The translations under genes were made by a program, and so were the position numbers. From assembly GCA_024229115.1 (NCBI GenBank), contig JAAEST010000097.1, forward strand, positions 1 to 64,000: a stretch of DNA of 64,000 nt, written 5' to 3'. Each line of letters begins with the position of its first letter. Within the stretch, counting starts at the first letter, position 1. This document shows positions 55,390 through 63,688 of the stretch, one piece after another. The DNA is from Oligoflexia bacterium. GTDB lineage: Bacteria; Bdellovibrionota; Bacteriovoracia; Bacteriovoracales; Bacteriovoracaceae. The notes beneath the pieces were generated by a model. It saw only the letters and a program-made list of their open reading frames with translations, had not been told where the DNA came from and searched no databases.

Positions 55390-55414
55390 AGGCCTCTATT
55401 AAGAGGCCTTTTTT
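55390..55414 (+). terminator. Rho-independent terminator after the endonuclease IV-like gene
   Basis: AGGCCTCT and AGAGGCCT form a perfect 8-bp stem around ATTA, followed by a T run. A second, imperfect AAAAAGG/CCTTTTT hairpin lies just before it (55360-55386). The stop codon of the convergent 170-residue gene falls in the loop, so the structure also lies at the end of that gene. Confidence 0.88.
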
Positions 55415-55911
55415 ATTGTTTCAACTTCAGGAATTATTTCATCGAAGAAAGAAAGAATCTCGCCCTTAAATCTCAAATGGTAATCCATTAATGGGATTAA
55501 CATTATCTCACCATCTACCTTAATAAAGATTAACTCCATTAAGCCAGCAGAGAAAAGTGGCCTTACGGCATGAAAGAACATTGATTCATCGTTCTCTTTA
55601 TTTACAAAGAGAAAGTGATTTTCATTTCCTGAGAACTCACTAAAAACTCCGAAGTCAGATGGGATATCTAAACTTTCTTCTGTGAGACCATGAATTCTAT
55701 AAAATGAATGATTACTTTTAACTGGCGTGAAAGAGATTTCTTTATGATCTAGAAACTCACATACCTTTGTGAAGTTTGAACCTGTCATTTCATCCTCACC
55801 TCGGTTTTCGAAATATTTTTTTAAATCGATAACATTCTCTTCGTCACTTGAGTCCTCAAGCGTTTCATAAGTTTCAGTCATCAATTTTTCAATAAAGAGA
55901 TCATCTTCCAT
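55399..55911 (-). CDS. Hypothetical protein, 170 residues, with sigma-28-like promoter
   Basis: No family is recognised. The first 40 residues are acidic (ETLEDSSDEENVIDLKKYFE). The rest looks like a compact alpha/beta domain (FTKVCEFLDHKEISFTPVKS, FHAVRPLFSAGLMELIFIKV, LIPLMDYHLRFKGEILSFFD). No signal peptide is seen. A near-perfect FliA-type element lies just before the ATG; its -10 ends 6 nt upstream, so the message would be leaderless or nearly so. Confidence 0.6.
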   Translation of the reverse strand: MEDDLFIEKLMTETYETLEDSSDEENVIDLKKYFENRGEDEMTGSNFTKVCEFLDHKEISFTPVKSNHSFYRIHGLTEESLDIPSDFGVFSEFSGNENHFLFVNKENDESMFFHAVRPLFSAGLMELIFIKVDGEIMLIPLMDYHLRFKGEILSFFDEIIPEVETIKKAS

Positions 55912-55917
55912 GACTCC

Positions 55918-55944
55918 TTATCGGTCTAATTCAGCACTTTTTTA
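55918..55944 (-). promoter_or_regulatory. Sigma-28 (FliA)-like promoter for the 170-residue gene
   Basis: On the minus strand TAAA (55944-55941), exactly 15 nt, then ACCGATAA (55925-55918). This matches the FliA pattern TAAA-N15-GCCGATAA in both boxes. Only GGAGTC separates the -10 from the ATG. Confidence 0.65.
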
Positions 55945-55958
55945 ACAAAATTAATTGA

Positions 55959-56420
55959 TTATTTTTGGTTGTTTTTATTCGTGACGTCGATCGCATCTTG
56001 AGTATCTATAGCTGTTTTTACATTATTAACATCTGCTATTCTCCACTCTTTATCAATATTCTCTAATGTTGCAATCTTTCTAGTCTCTACCCGATAAGAA
56101 CTATCAGATAATGAATCCTTATAACCGACTGTATAAGTCAGGTAGCAAATATCTCTTTTACCAATCTTTTCACAGTTCTTAATATTAACTTTGAATTTTC
56201 TTTTGGAAAGAGTCTGAGTTTCTACGAACTTTTTAAAATCTTCTTCAGACATTGTTCTAATTCTATCTGCAACCTTACCAGTTACTAGATCAAGCATGTC
56301 ATCTCTAGATTGAGAATCTTTAAATCTATAATTTACGAATTCTTGGAGTGTCGCTTCAGGAGATTTCTTTGTATTACATGAAACACTAAAAATAAGAACT
56401 AATAAGAGTAAATACTTCAT
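55959..56420 (-). CDS. Hypothetical lipoprotein, 153 residues
   Basis: The protein has a lipoprotein signal (LLLLVLIFSVSC, Cys15). The mature part has a short helical region (ATLQEFVNYRFKDSQSRDDM) then a sheet-rich segment with two Cys (NCEKIGKRDICYLTYTVGY), resembling NTF2-like or DUF4878-type lipoproteins that bind unknown ligands. The end is Asn/Gln/Lys-rich. It lies 14 nt downstream of the PilZ-like gene, probably one unit with it. Confidence 0.65.
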   Translation of the reverse strand: MKYLLLLVLIFSVSCNTKKSPEATLQEFVNYRFKDSQSRDDMLDLVTGKVADRIRTMSEEDFKKFVETQTLSKRKFKVNIKNCEKIGKRDICYLTYTVGYKDSLSDSSYRVETRKIATLENIDKEWRIADVNNVKTAIDTQDAIDVTNKNNQK

Positions 56421-56434
56421 TCGGATAACCTTTT

Positions 56435-57133
56435 TTAATAACCACGTGAAGAAATTATATCATAGAAATCATTCCACCCTGGTTGGTCATTCTGTGCCGA
56501 TCTCAAAACTTTTATTCCTACACCATTTCCATATCTCGTAATTATTTTTCCATTACACTTGAAAGCAATGTCCTCATATTCCATATTTAACTCAACAATT
56601 CCTTGCCCCTTTACTCCATCTTCAGAATAAAAAAAGCAACCCTCTTCATCCCAATTTGTTAAATATCCCTCAGATCTGCCTGATGGTGAATTTAAAACTG
56701 TTGGAAGTTGATAATGAGACTTCTTGTAAATAGAGTTTTCATAATAATTTGGTTGATAGGCGGCCTCTTTCATCTCTCTATTCCAAAGTAGAAAAGTGAA
56801 ATATGTTAATACTAGATAAAAAGAAGTGAGTATTAAAATTGGTTTATCAAATGTCGTTGCAAAAATAATAAAACCATTAGCGAGGACATAACCTGCTGTT
56901 AACCAGTAAAAGAACTTGGCAAGTGAGTTACCAACGTACTGAAAAAGAACTGTAACAATACTTAAACCAATGAAGATCTTATTTTCCAAGGCAAAGTTTA
57001 CAAAAAGAACTGGCCTCAAAGCACTTGAGCCAATCTCCAGACTCTTGAGAATGAACAAAAAATAAGAAGAAAGCATCACGAGAAATATCGCATTTCTTAT
57101 TACAGATGTTCTCTTGGCATATTTAACTTTCAA
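56435..57133 (-). CDS. Membrane protein with PilZ-like C-terminal domain
   Basis: The 232-residue protein has about four membrane helices in residues 13-115. A soluble domain at about 140-232 follows: NSPSGRSEGYLTNWDEEGCF and GQGIVELNMEYEDIAFKCNG, then YGNGVGIKVL. The sheet pattern and a possible D/N-x-S-x-x-G replaced by TNWDEEG suggest PilZ, which binds cyclic di-GMP. The usual RxxxR motif is not clear, so binding is uncertain. Confidence 0.55.
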   Translation of the reverse strand: MKVKYAKRTSVIRNAIFLVMLSSYFLFILKSLEIGSSALRPVLFVNFALENKIFIGLSIVTVLFQYVGNSLAKFFYWLTAGYVLANGFIIFATTFDKPILILTSFYLVLTYFTFLLWNREMKEAAYQPNYYENSIYKKSHYQLPTVLNSPSGRSEGYLTNWDEEGCFFYSEDGVKGQGIVELNMEYEDIAFKCNGKIITRYGNGVGIKVLRSAQNDQPGWNDFYDIISSRGY

Positions 57134-57181
57134 ATTTTACCCTACTACTAAATTGTCCTATTCAAGCTATAATATACTAGC

Positions 57182-57367
57182 ATGGAAAAATTAGAAATTA
57201 CTACTAGATGCATAAATTGTGATAACTGCAGGATCATTTGCCCTGAGTCTTCATTATTTATTACTAAAGAAGGGTATGCCATTGATGACTGGAGTTGTAC
57301 CCTTTGTGGGCTATGCATCGAAGTTTGCCCAGTAGACTGCATTAAGTTTGTAGAAAAAGATAATTAA
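57182..57367 (+). CDS. Small 2[4Fe-4S] ferredoxin
   Basis: The 61-residue protein has two clusters, CINCDNCRIICP near residue 10 and CTLCGLCIEVCP near 39, in a compact clostridial-type fold. It is a lone gene between two minus-strand genes, overlapping the murU-like gene's 3' end by 4 nt. Probably a general electron carrier. Confidence 0.88.
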   Translation: MEKLEITTRCINCDNCRIICPESSLFITKEGYAIDDWSCTLCGLCIEVCPVDCIKFVEKDN

Positions 57368-58173
57368 ATCTTCTTTCCTTCATATTCAATCGAATCATTC
57401 TCTAAATCAATTACGATTTTTTTATTCTGATAAACTGATCCTTTCAAGCAAGACTCTTCAATAACTCTCTGATTACTAAGAAAACTCTTCAACTTACTTT
57501 CATTTTGAAGGAGTTTAGTTACATTCTCCTTATATAGATCAAGAGTTCCAAAGTCCCAATATTCTAAATCATGAAGTTTCACGAAACTTGTATTGCCGTC
57601 AACCCTAACAACATCACCGAAATAGTTACTCTTTCCTTCCTTATAATCTAACAACTCTAGATTAATAATACTTATTCCAGAAAACGTATATCCTGTATAT
57701 TCATCTACAATACCAAGGAAGCTTCCCTCAATGTCTGATTTGATAGAGTTATATTTTTCCTTTTCTTCAAATGGGATAGCAAACAATATATTCTTTTCAC
57801 TCTTATTGTATTGAATAATATTTTCAGCTGTTTCAGAAAGTAGAAAAACATCCGAATTCAAAATTAATATTTTTTTAAGTTCTGGATTGTATTTTTTCAA
57901 GTTATGAATTGCTCCACCTGAGCCTAGTAGATCCTTCTCAAACAAAATAGTTACATCAAGATTTTCTTCTTTAATATATTTCGTTACTTGTTCTGATAAA
58001 TGATGAGTATTCGTGAATATCCTATTTATACCTAGAGACTTGGCATACTTATACTGTGCAAAGAAGAGTGTTTTTTCAAAGAATGGAAAGATCACTTTGG
58101 GTATTACTTTTCCCAACTCACCCATTCTTGTTCCTTTTCCAGCACCTAAAATATAGCAAGCATCAATATTCAT
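57364..58173 (-). CDS. Sugar-1-phosphate nucleotidyltransferase (MurU-like)
   Basis: The 269-residue NTP-transferase has the signature GAGKGTRMGELGKVIPKVIF near residue 11, the metal-site LILNSDVFL and the FEKDLLGSGGAIHN block. Together with the adjoining AmgK-like kinase gene (11-nt overlap) this fits MurU, which makes UDP-MurNAc from MurNAc-1-phosphate in the salvage route. Other nucleotidyltransferases of this fold cannot be excluded by sequence alone. Confidence 0.78.
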   Translation of the reverse strand: MNIDACYILGAGKGTRMGELGKVIPKVIFPFFEKTLFFAQYKYAKSLGINRIFTNTHHLSEQVTKYIKEENLDVTILFEKDLLGSGGAIHNLKKYNPELKKILILNSDVFLLSETAENIIQYNKSEKNILFAIPFEEKEKYNSIKSDIEGSFLGIVDEYTGYTFSGISIINLELLDYKEGKSNYFGDVVRVDGNTSFVKLHDLEYWDFGTLDLYKENVTKLLQNESKLKSFLSNQRVIEESCLKGSVYQNKKIVIDLENDSIEYEGKKI

Positions 58174-59200
58174 AATAAAGACTCAGAAGATTAGAAAGGA
58201 GCTTTTCAAAGGACTTATCTTTTATAGCAAACCTTTTTATTTTTTCTACAGCAAATCCAATGTACTTTAGATAGCGCTCATCATTACGAGTATTGTAGAT
58301 ATAAGCAAAACTTCCGATGGCCTTCAATGTTCTTTGTAATGTCATCAGAGTGTATAGTGATTCAAATTCGTCGAAGTCTTTTTGAATATTCTTAGCTTCA
58401 AGAAAGTTTTCCCAATAATATTTTTTAAGTTTATAGACATTTTCTCTATCAAGCTCGTAGTAGCAATCTTCAAGAAGTGAAACGAGGTCATATTGGGGAA
58501 GGCCCATTCTAGCATCTTGAAAATCGATGATAATCAACTTCTGATTTTTCACCATGATATTGCGAGAATGAAAATCTCTATGGGTAACAACCTTATGTTG
58601 CTTTGCGATCTTTTCACAAACAACTTCATATTCTTTTCTAAGGTTGATAATTCTCATGTCGGTTTTATCTATACCTATTAGTTTTTCAGCAAACCATTCA
58701 AGACAAAAATTAACCTCGTACATAAGTTTTGAATAATCAAAAGAAAGTTTTGAAAATGTTTGATCGAGATGATCTTTTGGGTCTATTTGATGAATTTTAA
58801 TAAGCTCATCAATTACTTGTTTGTATAATTTAAATTGCTCATCTTTATGAGAGGCTGATGCTAATCTTTTTAAAAAAGTAACATCACCTAGATCCTCTTC
58901 TAGAATATACCCTTTCTCCAATCGCTTATCGTATATCTTTGGTACTGAAATATTATTAGCTTCAAATACTTTTTGTACCTCAATGAATTCGTTTTTCTTT
59001 AGATCAGGGTTTTTAATAGCATGATCTAAGCAAACAACATATGAATCATTTTCTGTATCAACTCTATAGTATCGCCTTGTAGATGCATCTCCCGTAAGAC
59101 GATCCACCAACTTAATATCTTTTGAGTTTATCCTTCCTTCATCGATCGATCTTTGGAAAAGAGACTCAACAAAGAGTTTTTCTGTAACTTCAGGCTTCAA
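58163..59200 (-). CDS. AmgK-like sugar kinase (APH fold)
   Basis: The 345-residue protein has the aminoglycoside phosphotransferase fold: TGDASTRRYYRV near residue 35, GYILEEDLGDVTF, catalytic loop VVTHRDFHSRNIMV with Asp and Asn, and IDFQDARMGLPQYDLVSLLE. This GDAS(T/S)RRYYRV and Q-D-A-R-x-G pattern is that of AmgK, which phosphorylates the anomeric position of MurNAc/GlcNAc. The pair with the MurU-like gene supports peptidoglycan sugar salvage. Confidence 0.8.
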   Translation of the reverse strand: MKPEVTEKLFVESLFQRSIDEGRINSKDIKLVDRLTGDASTRRYYRVDTENDSYVVCLDHAIKNPDLKKNEFIEVQKVFEANNISVPKIYDKRLEKGYILEEDLGDVTFLKRLASASHKDEQFKLYKQVIDELIKIHQIDPKDHLDQTFSKLSFDYSKLMYEVNFCLEWFAEKLIGIDKTDMRIINLRKEYEVVCEKIAKQHKVVTHRDFHSRNIMVKNQKLIIIDFQDARMGLPQYDLVSLLEDCYYELDRENVYKLKKYYWENFLEAKNIQKDFDEFESLYTLMTLQRTLKAIGSFAYIYNTRNDERYLKYIGFAVEKIKRFAIKDKSFEKLLSNLLSLYYEY

Positions 59201-60015
59201 TCAAGACTCCTTCTTACTTCTTTAATTAGCTTATAAAACCCTCTGCTGGAGTTAGCAATTTGAAATTCTTCAAACTCTCCTTCATTTTCTTTGACTAGAA
59301 AGTTTTTAAACAAAAATTCCTCTTCAGAAGATTGCTTCGCACTTGATACCATATATGAAAAATCTAAGACATTCTTGTTTTGTGCCTGAATCCAGTTAAG
59401 CATTGCAGAGGCATCATAATTAGCTCTCTTTAAAATTAAATAAGTCCATTTATTTATTTCACTCTTAATTTTTAGTGGAACTTTCGTCATAGAAATAATT
59501 TTATTCGTGACAATGTAACCGACAGGAACAATAACTTTATTTTCGTATGCCTTCATAGACGACTTCACAATCTCTATTCCGACTGCTGCAATTAGAAGAC
59601 TCTCATTCTTTAAATATTTATTTATAAGTCCTGTTGATAAAAATACCTTCACACCAGGAAGACTAAAAATGAAAGGGGCTTGATCTTTTATTATATAGAA
59701 CTCAGGCGAATAGATATTCTTAATATATATTTCATTATTTTTAATTATCTTTTGATAGATCTCTTCGAGAAACTTTTTACTAGATTTTGATATCCTCACC
59801 ACCTTTATACCTGGAGTATTTAGGTAGTGGTTTCCTAGCTCGGATAAATGGTTGAGATACTCCTCATTTTTCTTCTGTGCTTTTTCGTACTTTATCCACA
59901 AATTCACTTCGTCTTTATCTTTTTCAAATAAAGCACATGAGTTTAAAAGTAATGTTGTAAGCAAAAAAAAGACCCTCGTTGAGAGGGCCTTCTTTTGAAA
60001 TATATTTATTTTCAT
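59197..60015 (-). CDS. Degenerate M48-like lipoprotein without HExxH
   Basis: The 272-residue protein has a lipoprotein signal (LLTTLLLNSC, Cys27). Residues about 110-165 read APFIFSLPGVKVFLSTGLIN then KYLKNESLLIAAVGIEIVKS. This is the classic M48 run N-A-F-x-L-P-G...GLL...E-L-A-x-V-x-x-HE-x-x-H, but HEIGH is replaced by IEIVK. The protein cannot bind zinc in the usual way. It overlaps the AmgK-like gene by 4 nt and follows the LysM lipoprotein. Confidence 0.55.
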   Translation of the reverse strand: MKINIFQKKALSTRVFFLLTTLLLNSCALFEKDKDEVNLWIKYEKAQKKNEEYLNHLSELGNHYLNTPGIKVVRISKSSKKFLEEIYQKIIKNNEIYIKNIYSPEFYIIKDQAPFIFSLPGVKVFLSTGLINKYLKNESLLIAAVGIEIVKSSMKAYENKVIVPVGYIVTNKIISMTKVPLKIKSEINKWTYLILKRANYDASAMLNWIQAQNKNVLDFSYMVSSAKQSSEEEFLFKNFLVKENEGEFEEFQIANSSRGFYKLIKEVRRSLD

Positions 60016-60018
60016 ATA

Positions 60019-60642
60019 TTAGAATTCAGAAGCTATTTCTCTATCCTCAGGAATATAGTAAAGTGTAAACCCTGCAAAAATCAAATTTGGGTCTCTAATT
60101 AGTGGCTTATTATTATCATAAATATAATTCCACTTATTCGGAGTACCATACTTATCCTTAGAAATTGTAACAAGTGAGTCACCATTCTTAATTAGATAAG
60201 GAAGTCCTTCAGGATTCCAAACAAACTCTTGTGTAGGCTTTTGATACTTAATCACAGTACCTTCACTTACGATATTTGAATCAAGACCATTAAATGATCT
60301 AATCTCTTTCCACTTTCTGTAATCACCATAAACTTTAAAGGCAACCATCATTAATGTTTCACCTTTTGTTACAGTATATTCTGCTACATCCCCACTCATT
60401 TCAATCTCAGGTGTACTTGAGATCATTTCAGCATCCGACATCTCATCTGACGATGACTCAGCCATGCTAGGTGATGTTTCTTCGTCTACCAATAGCTCTT
60501 CGCTATCTGCATCAACAATAAAGTCTGCATCTTGTGATACTGACTCTGATTCTGCCATTTCTGCATCAGCTTTCTTCGATTTATTCGAACAAGAAACTAA
60601 TGCTAACAAAGCGGCAAAGAATAGAATTTTTGTAAGCTTCAT
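60019..60642 (-). CDS. LysM-domain lipoprotein
   Basis: The 207-residue protein has lipobox ALVSC (Cys18). A long acidic Ser/Glu-rich linker (about 22-85) leads to two LysM-like domains: VTKGETLMMVAFKVYGDYRK with WKEIRSFNGL, and IKNGDSLVTISKDKYGTPNK with YIYDNNKPLI. LysM binds peptidoglycan, so the protein may tether the outer membrane to the wall. It begins the minus-strand run that continues with the pseudo-M48 lipoprotein. Confidence 0.88.
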   Translation of the reverse strand: MKLTKILFFAALLALVSCSNKSKKADAEMAESESVSQDADFIVDADSEELLVDEETSPSMAESSSDEMSDAEMISSTPEIEMSGDVAEYTVTKGETLMMVAFKVYGDYRKWKEIRSFNGLDSNIVSEGTVIKYQKPTQEFVWNPEGLPYLIKNGDSLVTISKDKYGTPNKWNYIYDNNKPLIRDPNLIFAGFTLYYIPEDREIASEF

Positions 60643-60831
60643 GTTTTCTCCTGTTTTCTAAGATTTTCCTGTTCTTCGGTTCATTCTATAGATAACTTTA
60701 ATTCAAACAAGTTAGCCTCCTTCCCTAAAATTTGTTTATCGCATTTTCAAGTACTTAAGTTGCTCCTGACCGACATTTTTGCCTATTTCCCGACTTATTC
60801 AGTATGAGATATTTTACTCTCTGGACCAAGA

Positions 60832-61827
60832 ATGACTTCTTACGATATGATTTACTTGATGAAGACGATTAAATATTCAATTTTATTTATTTTATTATCT
60901 CTTAATTCACTTATGGCCCAGTCCTTAATCGACGAACTTAGTGGTTCAGAAGGTGCAGGTCAGTCTGACATTGAGCTTAATTTAACCACAGAGAAAATAT
61001 CTAAAGTCTCTGCTTCTAGGAAGATTTATATTCTTTCAAATGATAATTCATCCTTCTTCAAAGGTGATTTTATTAGCCTCATTTTAGGAAATAAGTTAGC
61101 TGTTCGTGCACTAGTAGCAAAAACTGAGAATAGGTTTGCCGGTATTAAGATCTTAAAAGTTTATAATAATGATTTATGGAAAAGCCTTCTTCCTGGAACT
61201 AATGTTCAAATTATTAGAGGTGACGATAGTTACTTTAATAAGAAAACTCAGAAAGAAGAAAAAGACGAAGAACTTAGCAAGATTCAAGATGAAGATGATC
61301 TCTATAACGAAACGGCACTTCTTGAAGATGATTTAACACTTGATGAAAATCCAAATCGCTTAATTAAGACTGATAATATTATTAGTGCTGGCCTTGCTTC
61401 AATTGAGGGTGTTGATGTTAATGGTTCATCAAAGAGATATAATCAATTGAACGGAACTTGGGGTTACCAATTTGATGATAATATCTGGGGTGAAATTCAA
61501 TTCGGTCAAAATGTAATTAAAGACTTTCCTGATGATGGTCTTGATACAAAGTTCACAAGTTTTAGTATTAAAGGAAAGTATACTATTGCTGCTCCTTTTT
61601 TCAGTTTCATTATGCCATATGCTGGATATCAAATTAAAAGTGCCTCTAGCCCTGGTGGCGATGGAACAGATGCTCAACTTGCTCAAGATCAAGAACGACT
61701 TGCTCGTCTTGAAGAAAAAGGAATTGTATTCGGTGTTACCATTTTAAAAAGGCTTGTTCCAGGTTGGTTCGCTAGAGCAGATCTTGGAACCGATGCACTT
61801 AATGCAGGATTAGCTCTTGAATTCTAG
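60832..61827 (+). CDS. Putative outer-membrane beta-barrel protein
   Basis: The 331-residue protein has a signal peptide (IKYSILFILLSLNSLMAQS). A soluble part is followed by an acidic linker (about 140-180). The C-terminal half shows alternating strands (NQLNGTWGYQFDDNIWGEIQ, FSFIMPYAGYQIKSAS) and ends in ADLGTDALNAGLALEF, with the terminal Phe typical for BAM substrates. The family is unknown. The longest start (60832) has GGA 6 nt upstream; ATG 60859 would give a more standard signal peptide. Confidence 0.6.
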   Translation: MTSYDMIYLMKTIKYSILFILLSLNSLMAQSLIDELSGSEGAGQSDIELNLTTEKISKVSASRKIYILSNDNSSFFKGDFISLILGNKLAVRALVAKTENRFAGIKILKVYNNDLWKSLLPGTNVQIIRGDDSYFNKKTQKEEKDEELSKIQDEDDLYNETALLEDDLTLDENPNRLIKTDNIISAGLASIEGVDVNGSSKRYNQLNGTWGYQFDDNIWGEIQFGQNVIKDFPDDGLDTKFTSFSIKGKYTIAAPFFSFIMPYAGYQIKSASSPGGDGTDAQLAQDQERLARLEEKGIVFGVTILKRLVPGWFARADLGTDALNAGLALEF

Positions 61828-62008
61828 ATTCGTTGTCCCATTTTTACTTTTGCTCGCCTGTTTTTTGACAAGCTCATGTGGAGTAAAGAATGATCCTATT
61901 CCACCTGGACGAGTCTATCTCCCAAGTGTTGTTGATCAATATACAAAAGCTCCTGTTAAGCCTGATGAAAAGAAGAAAGCTGAGACTGATAAAAAGAAGA
62001 GCGAATAA
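61817..62008 (+). CDS. Small LptM/YifL-like lipoprotein
   Basis: The 63-residue lipoprotein has signal FLLLLACFLTSSC and mature start CGVKNDPIPPGRVYLPS, which resembles the CGxKxPxxxPP start of LptM/YifL, a helper of the LPS transporter LptD. The tail is Lys/Glu-rich. The start is TTG and overlaps the end of the upstream gene by 11 nt; its stop touches folK. Assignment is moderate because the protein is so short. Confidence 0.6.
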   Translation: MNSRFVVPFLLLLACFLTSSCGVKNDPIPPGRVYLPSVVDQYTKAPVKPDEKKKAETDKKKSE

Positions 62009-62490
62009 TGTCTCTTGTAATTTCAACTGGGTCTAATCTTGAAGACAGAGTTAATAATTTATCTTTGGCCAAAGAAAAGCTCTCAAATGAATTTCACCTC
62101 ATTGAAGAAAGTAGAATCTATGAAAGTCCTGCCGTTGATTATGAAAATCAACCAGACTTTTTAAATCAAATTCTTGTTTTCGAAATCCCCGACCAAGCTC
62201 CAATTGAAGTTCTTTCTCTCACCATGGAAATAGAAAAGAGTCTTGGAAGAACAAGAGAAATTGATAAAGGACCTAGAACGGTAGACATAGATCTACTTTT
62301 TTGGGGAAAAGATAAGATAAATCATCCGAATTTAACAATTCCTCATTATGCTCTCTTTGAAAGAAGCTTTATTGTGCTTCCGCTAAAGGAACTCAACGTT
62401 TACAAATTCTTGAGCAAAGAGTTTAACTTTCCTACAAGTTTTAACAATCAGGCTTTCCCAATTGACCCAAGAACATTGACTCAATTATAA
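62008..62490 (+). CDS. folK: 2-amino-4-hydroxy-6-hydroxymethyldihydropteridine pyrophosphokinase
   Basis: HPPK transfers pyrophosphate from ATP to the pterin in folate synthesis. The 160-residue protein has STGSNLEDRVNNL, YESPAVDYENQPDFLNQIL, and the signature GRTREIDKGPRTVDIDLLFW with the metal-binding Asp pair. It shares bases with the lipoprotein gene upstream. Confidence 0.95.
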   Translation: MSLVISTGSNLEDRVNNLSLAKEKLSNEFHLIEESRIYESPAVDYENQPDFLNQILVFEIPDQAPIEVLSLTMEIEKSLGRTREIDKGPRTVDIDLLFWGKDKINHPNLTIPHYALFERSFIVLPLKELNVYKFLSKEFNFPTSFNNQAFPIDPRTLTQL

Positions 62491-62525
62491 TTTCCCTACT
62501 TTAAATATTTAGCAAAGAGGGATTT

Positions 62526-63671
62526 ATGTTAAATTTCGAGCTTTCTACTGAGCAAAAAGAAATTAAAGAAATGGCAATGAAGTTTGCACGCAATGAGATG
62601 ATTCCTCATGCTTCTAAGTATGATGAAAGTGCAGAGTTTCCTAGAGAGATTCTTCAAAAAGCTTGGGAACTTGGTCTCGTTAATACTTGTATTCCTGCTG
62701 AGTATGGAGGTACTGGGTTTTCAACTGTTGAAGCTATCACTATCACTGAATGCTTAAGTTATGGTTGCATGGGTATGAACACAGCCATCATGGCCAATGA
62801 TCTCGCTTTATTACCAATCGTTATTGGTGCATCTGATGAACAAAAGAAAAGATTTTTAACTCCTTTTACAGAGTCATATAAAATAGCTGCGTTTTGTTTA
62901 ACTGAGCCTGGGAATGGAAGTGACGCTGCAGGAATTAAGACGACAATTAAAGATGGTGGAGATCATTATGTAGTTAATGGTCAAAAAATGTGGATTACTA
63001 ATGCAGGTTTTGCAGATCTCTTTGTTGTTTACGGAACTTTTGATCCTGAGCAAAAACATAAGGGTATAAGTTGTATTGTCATTGATGACCCAAAAGCTGC
63101 TGGAATCGAAATTGGGGCTCCAGAGAAGAAGATGGGTCACAAGTGTTCAGATACTAGGGCCATTACTTTTAACAACGTTAAAGTCCCAAAAGAAAACCTC
63201 TTAGGTAATCTTGGAGATGGTTGGAAGATAGCCATGAAAACTCTAGATCATTCAAGACCAATGGTTGCTGCTTCAGCGGTGGGAGGAGCTCAGTGTGCTT
63301 ATGATTACGCAGTGAAATATGCGGGAGAGAGAATTCAGTTCGGCAAGCCGATTGCTTCTCAACAGGCAATTCAGTTTATGATTGCCGATATGGCCATGAA
63401 ACTAGAGGCTTCAAGACTTCTTGTTTATAAAGCCTCTTGGATGCTAGACAATGGCCAACCAAATACTAAGTTAGCCTCATATGCCAAGGCCTATTCTGCC
63501 GATGCATGTATGGAGATTACAACTAATGCGGTACAGATTTACGGAGGGTATGGTTATAGTAAAGAATATCCTGTGGAAAAACTTATGCGTGATGCAAAGT
63601 TAATCCAAATTTACGAAGGAACCTCTCAAATCCAAAGACTCGTAATCGCTAAAGAAATATTTTCTCGTTAA
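62526..63671 (+). CDS. Acyl-CoA dehydrogenase
   Basis: This 381-residue FAD enzyme oxidises acyl-CoA to enoyl-CoA. Visible are AAFCLTEPGNGSDAAGIKTT (FAD site), GQKMWITNAGFADLF and the C-terminal QIYGGYGYSKEYPVEKLMRD with the catalytic Glu in IYEGTSQIQRLVIA. The segment matches short- and medium-chain members such as butyryl-CoA dehydrogenase. etfB follows after 17 nt, so the dehydrogenase passes electrons to the ETF encoded beside it. Confidence 0.94.
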   Translation: MLNFELSTEQKEIKEMAMKFARNEMIPHASKYDESAEFPREILQKAWELGLVNTCIPAEYGGTGFSTVEAITITECLSYGCMGMNTAIMANDLALLPIVIGASDEQKKRFLTPFTESYKIAAFCLTEPGNGSDAAGIKTTIKDGGDHYVVNGQKMWITNAGFADLFVVYGTFDPEQKHKGISCIVIDDPKAAGIEIGAPEKKMGHKCSDTRAITFNNVKVPKENLLGNLGDGWKIAMKTLDHSRPMVAASAVGGAQCAYDYAVKYAGERIQFGKPIASQQAIQFMIADMAMKLEASRLLVYKASWMLDNGQPNTKLASYAKAYSADACMEITTNAVQIYGGYGYSKEYPVEKLMRDAKLIQIYEGTSQIQRLVIAKEIFSR

Positions 63672-63688
63672 TATAAAAGGAGACCCTA

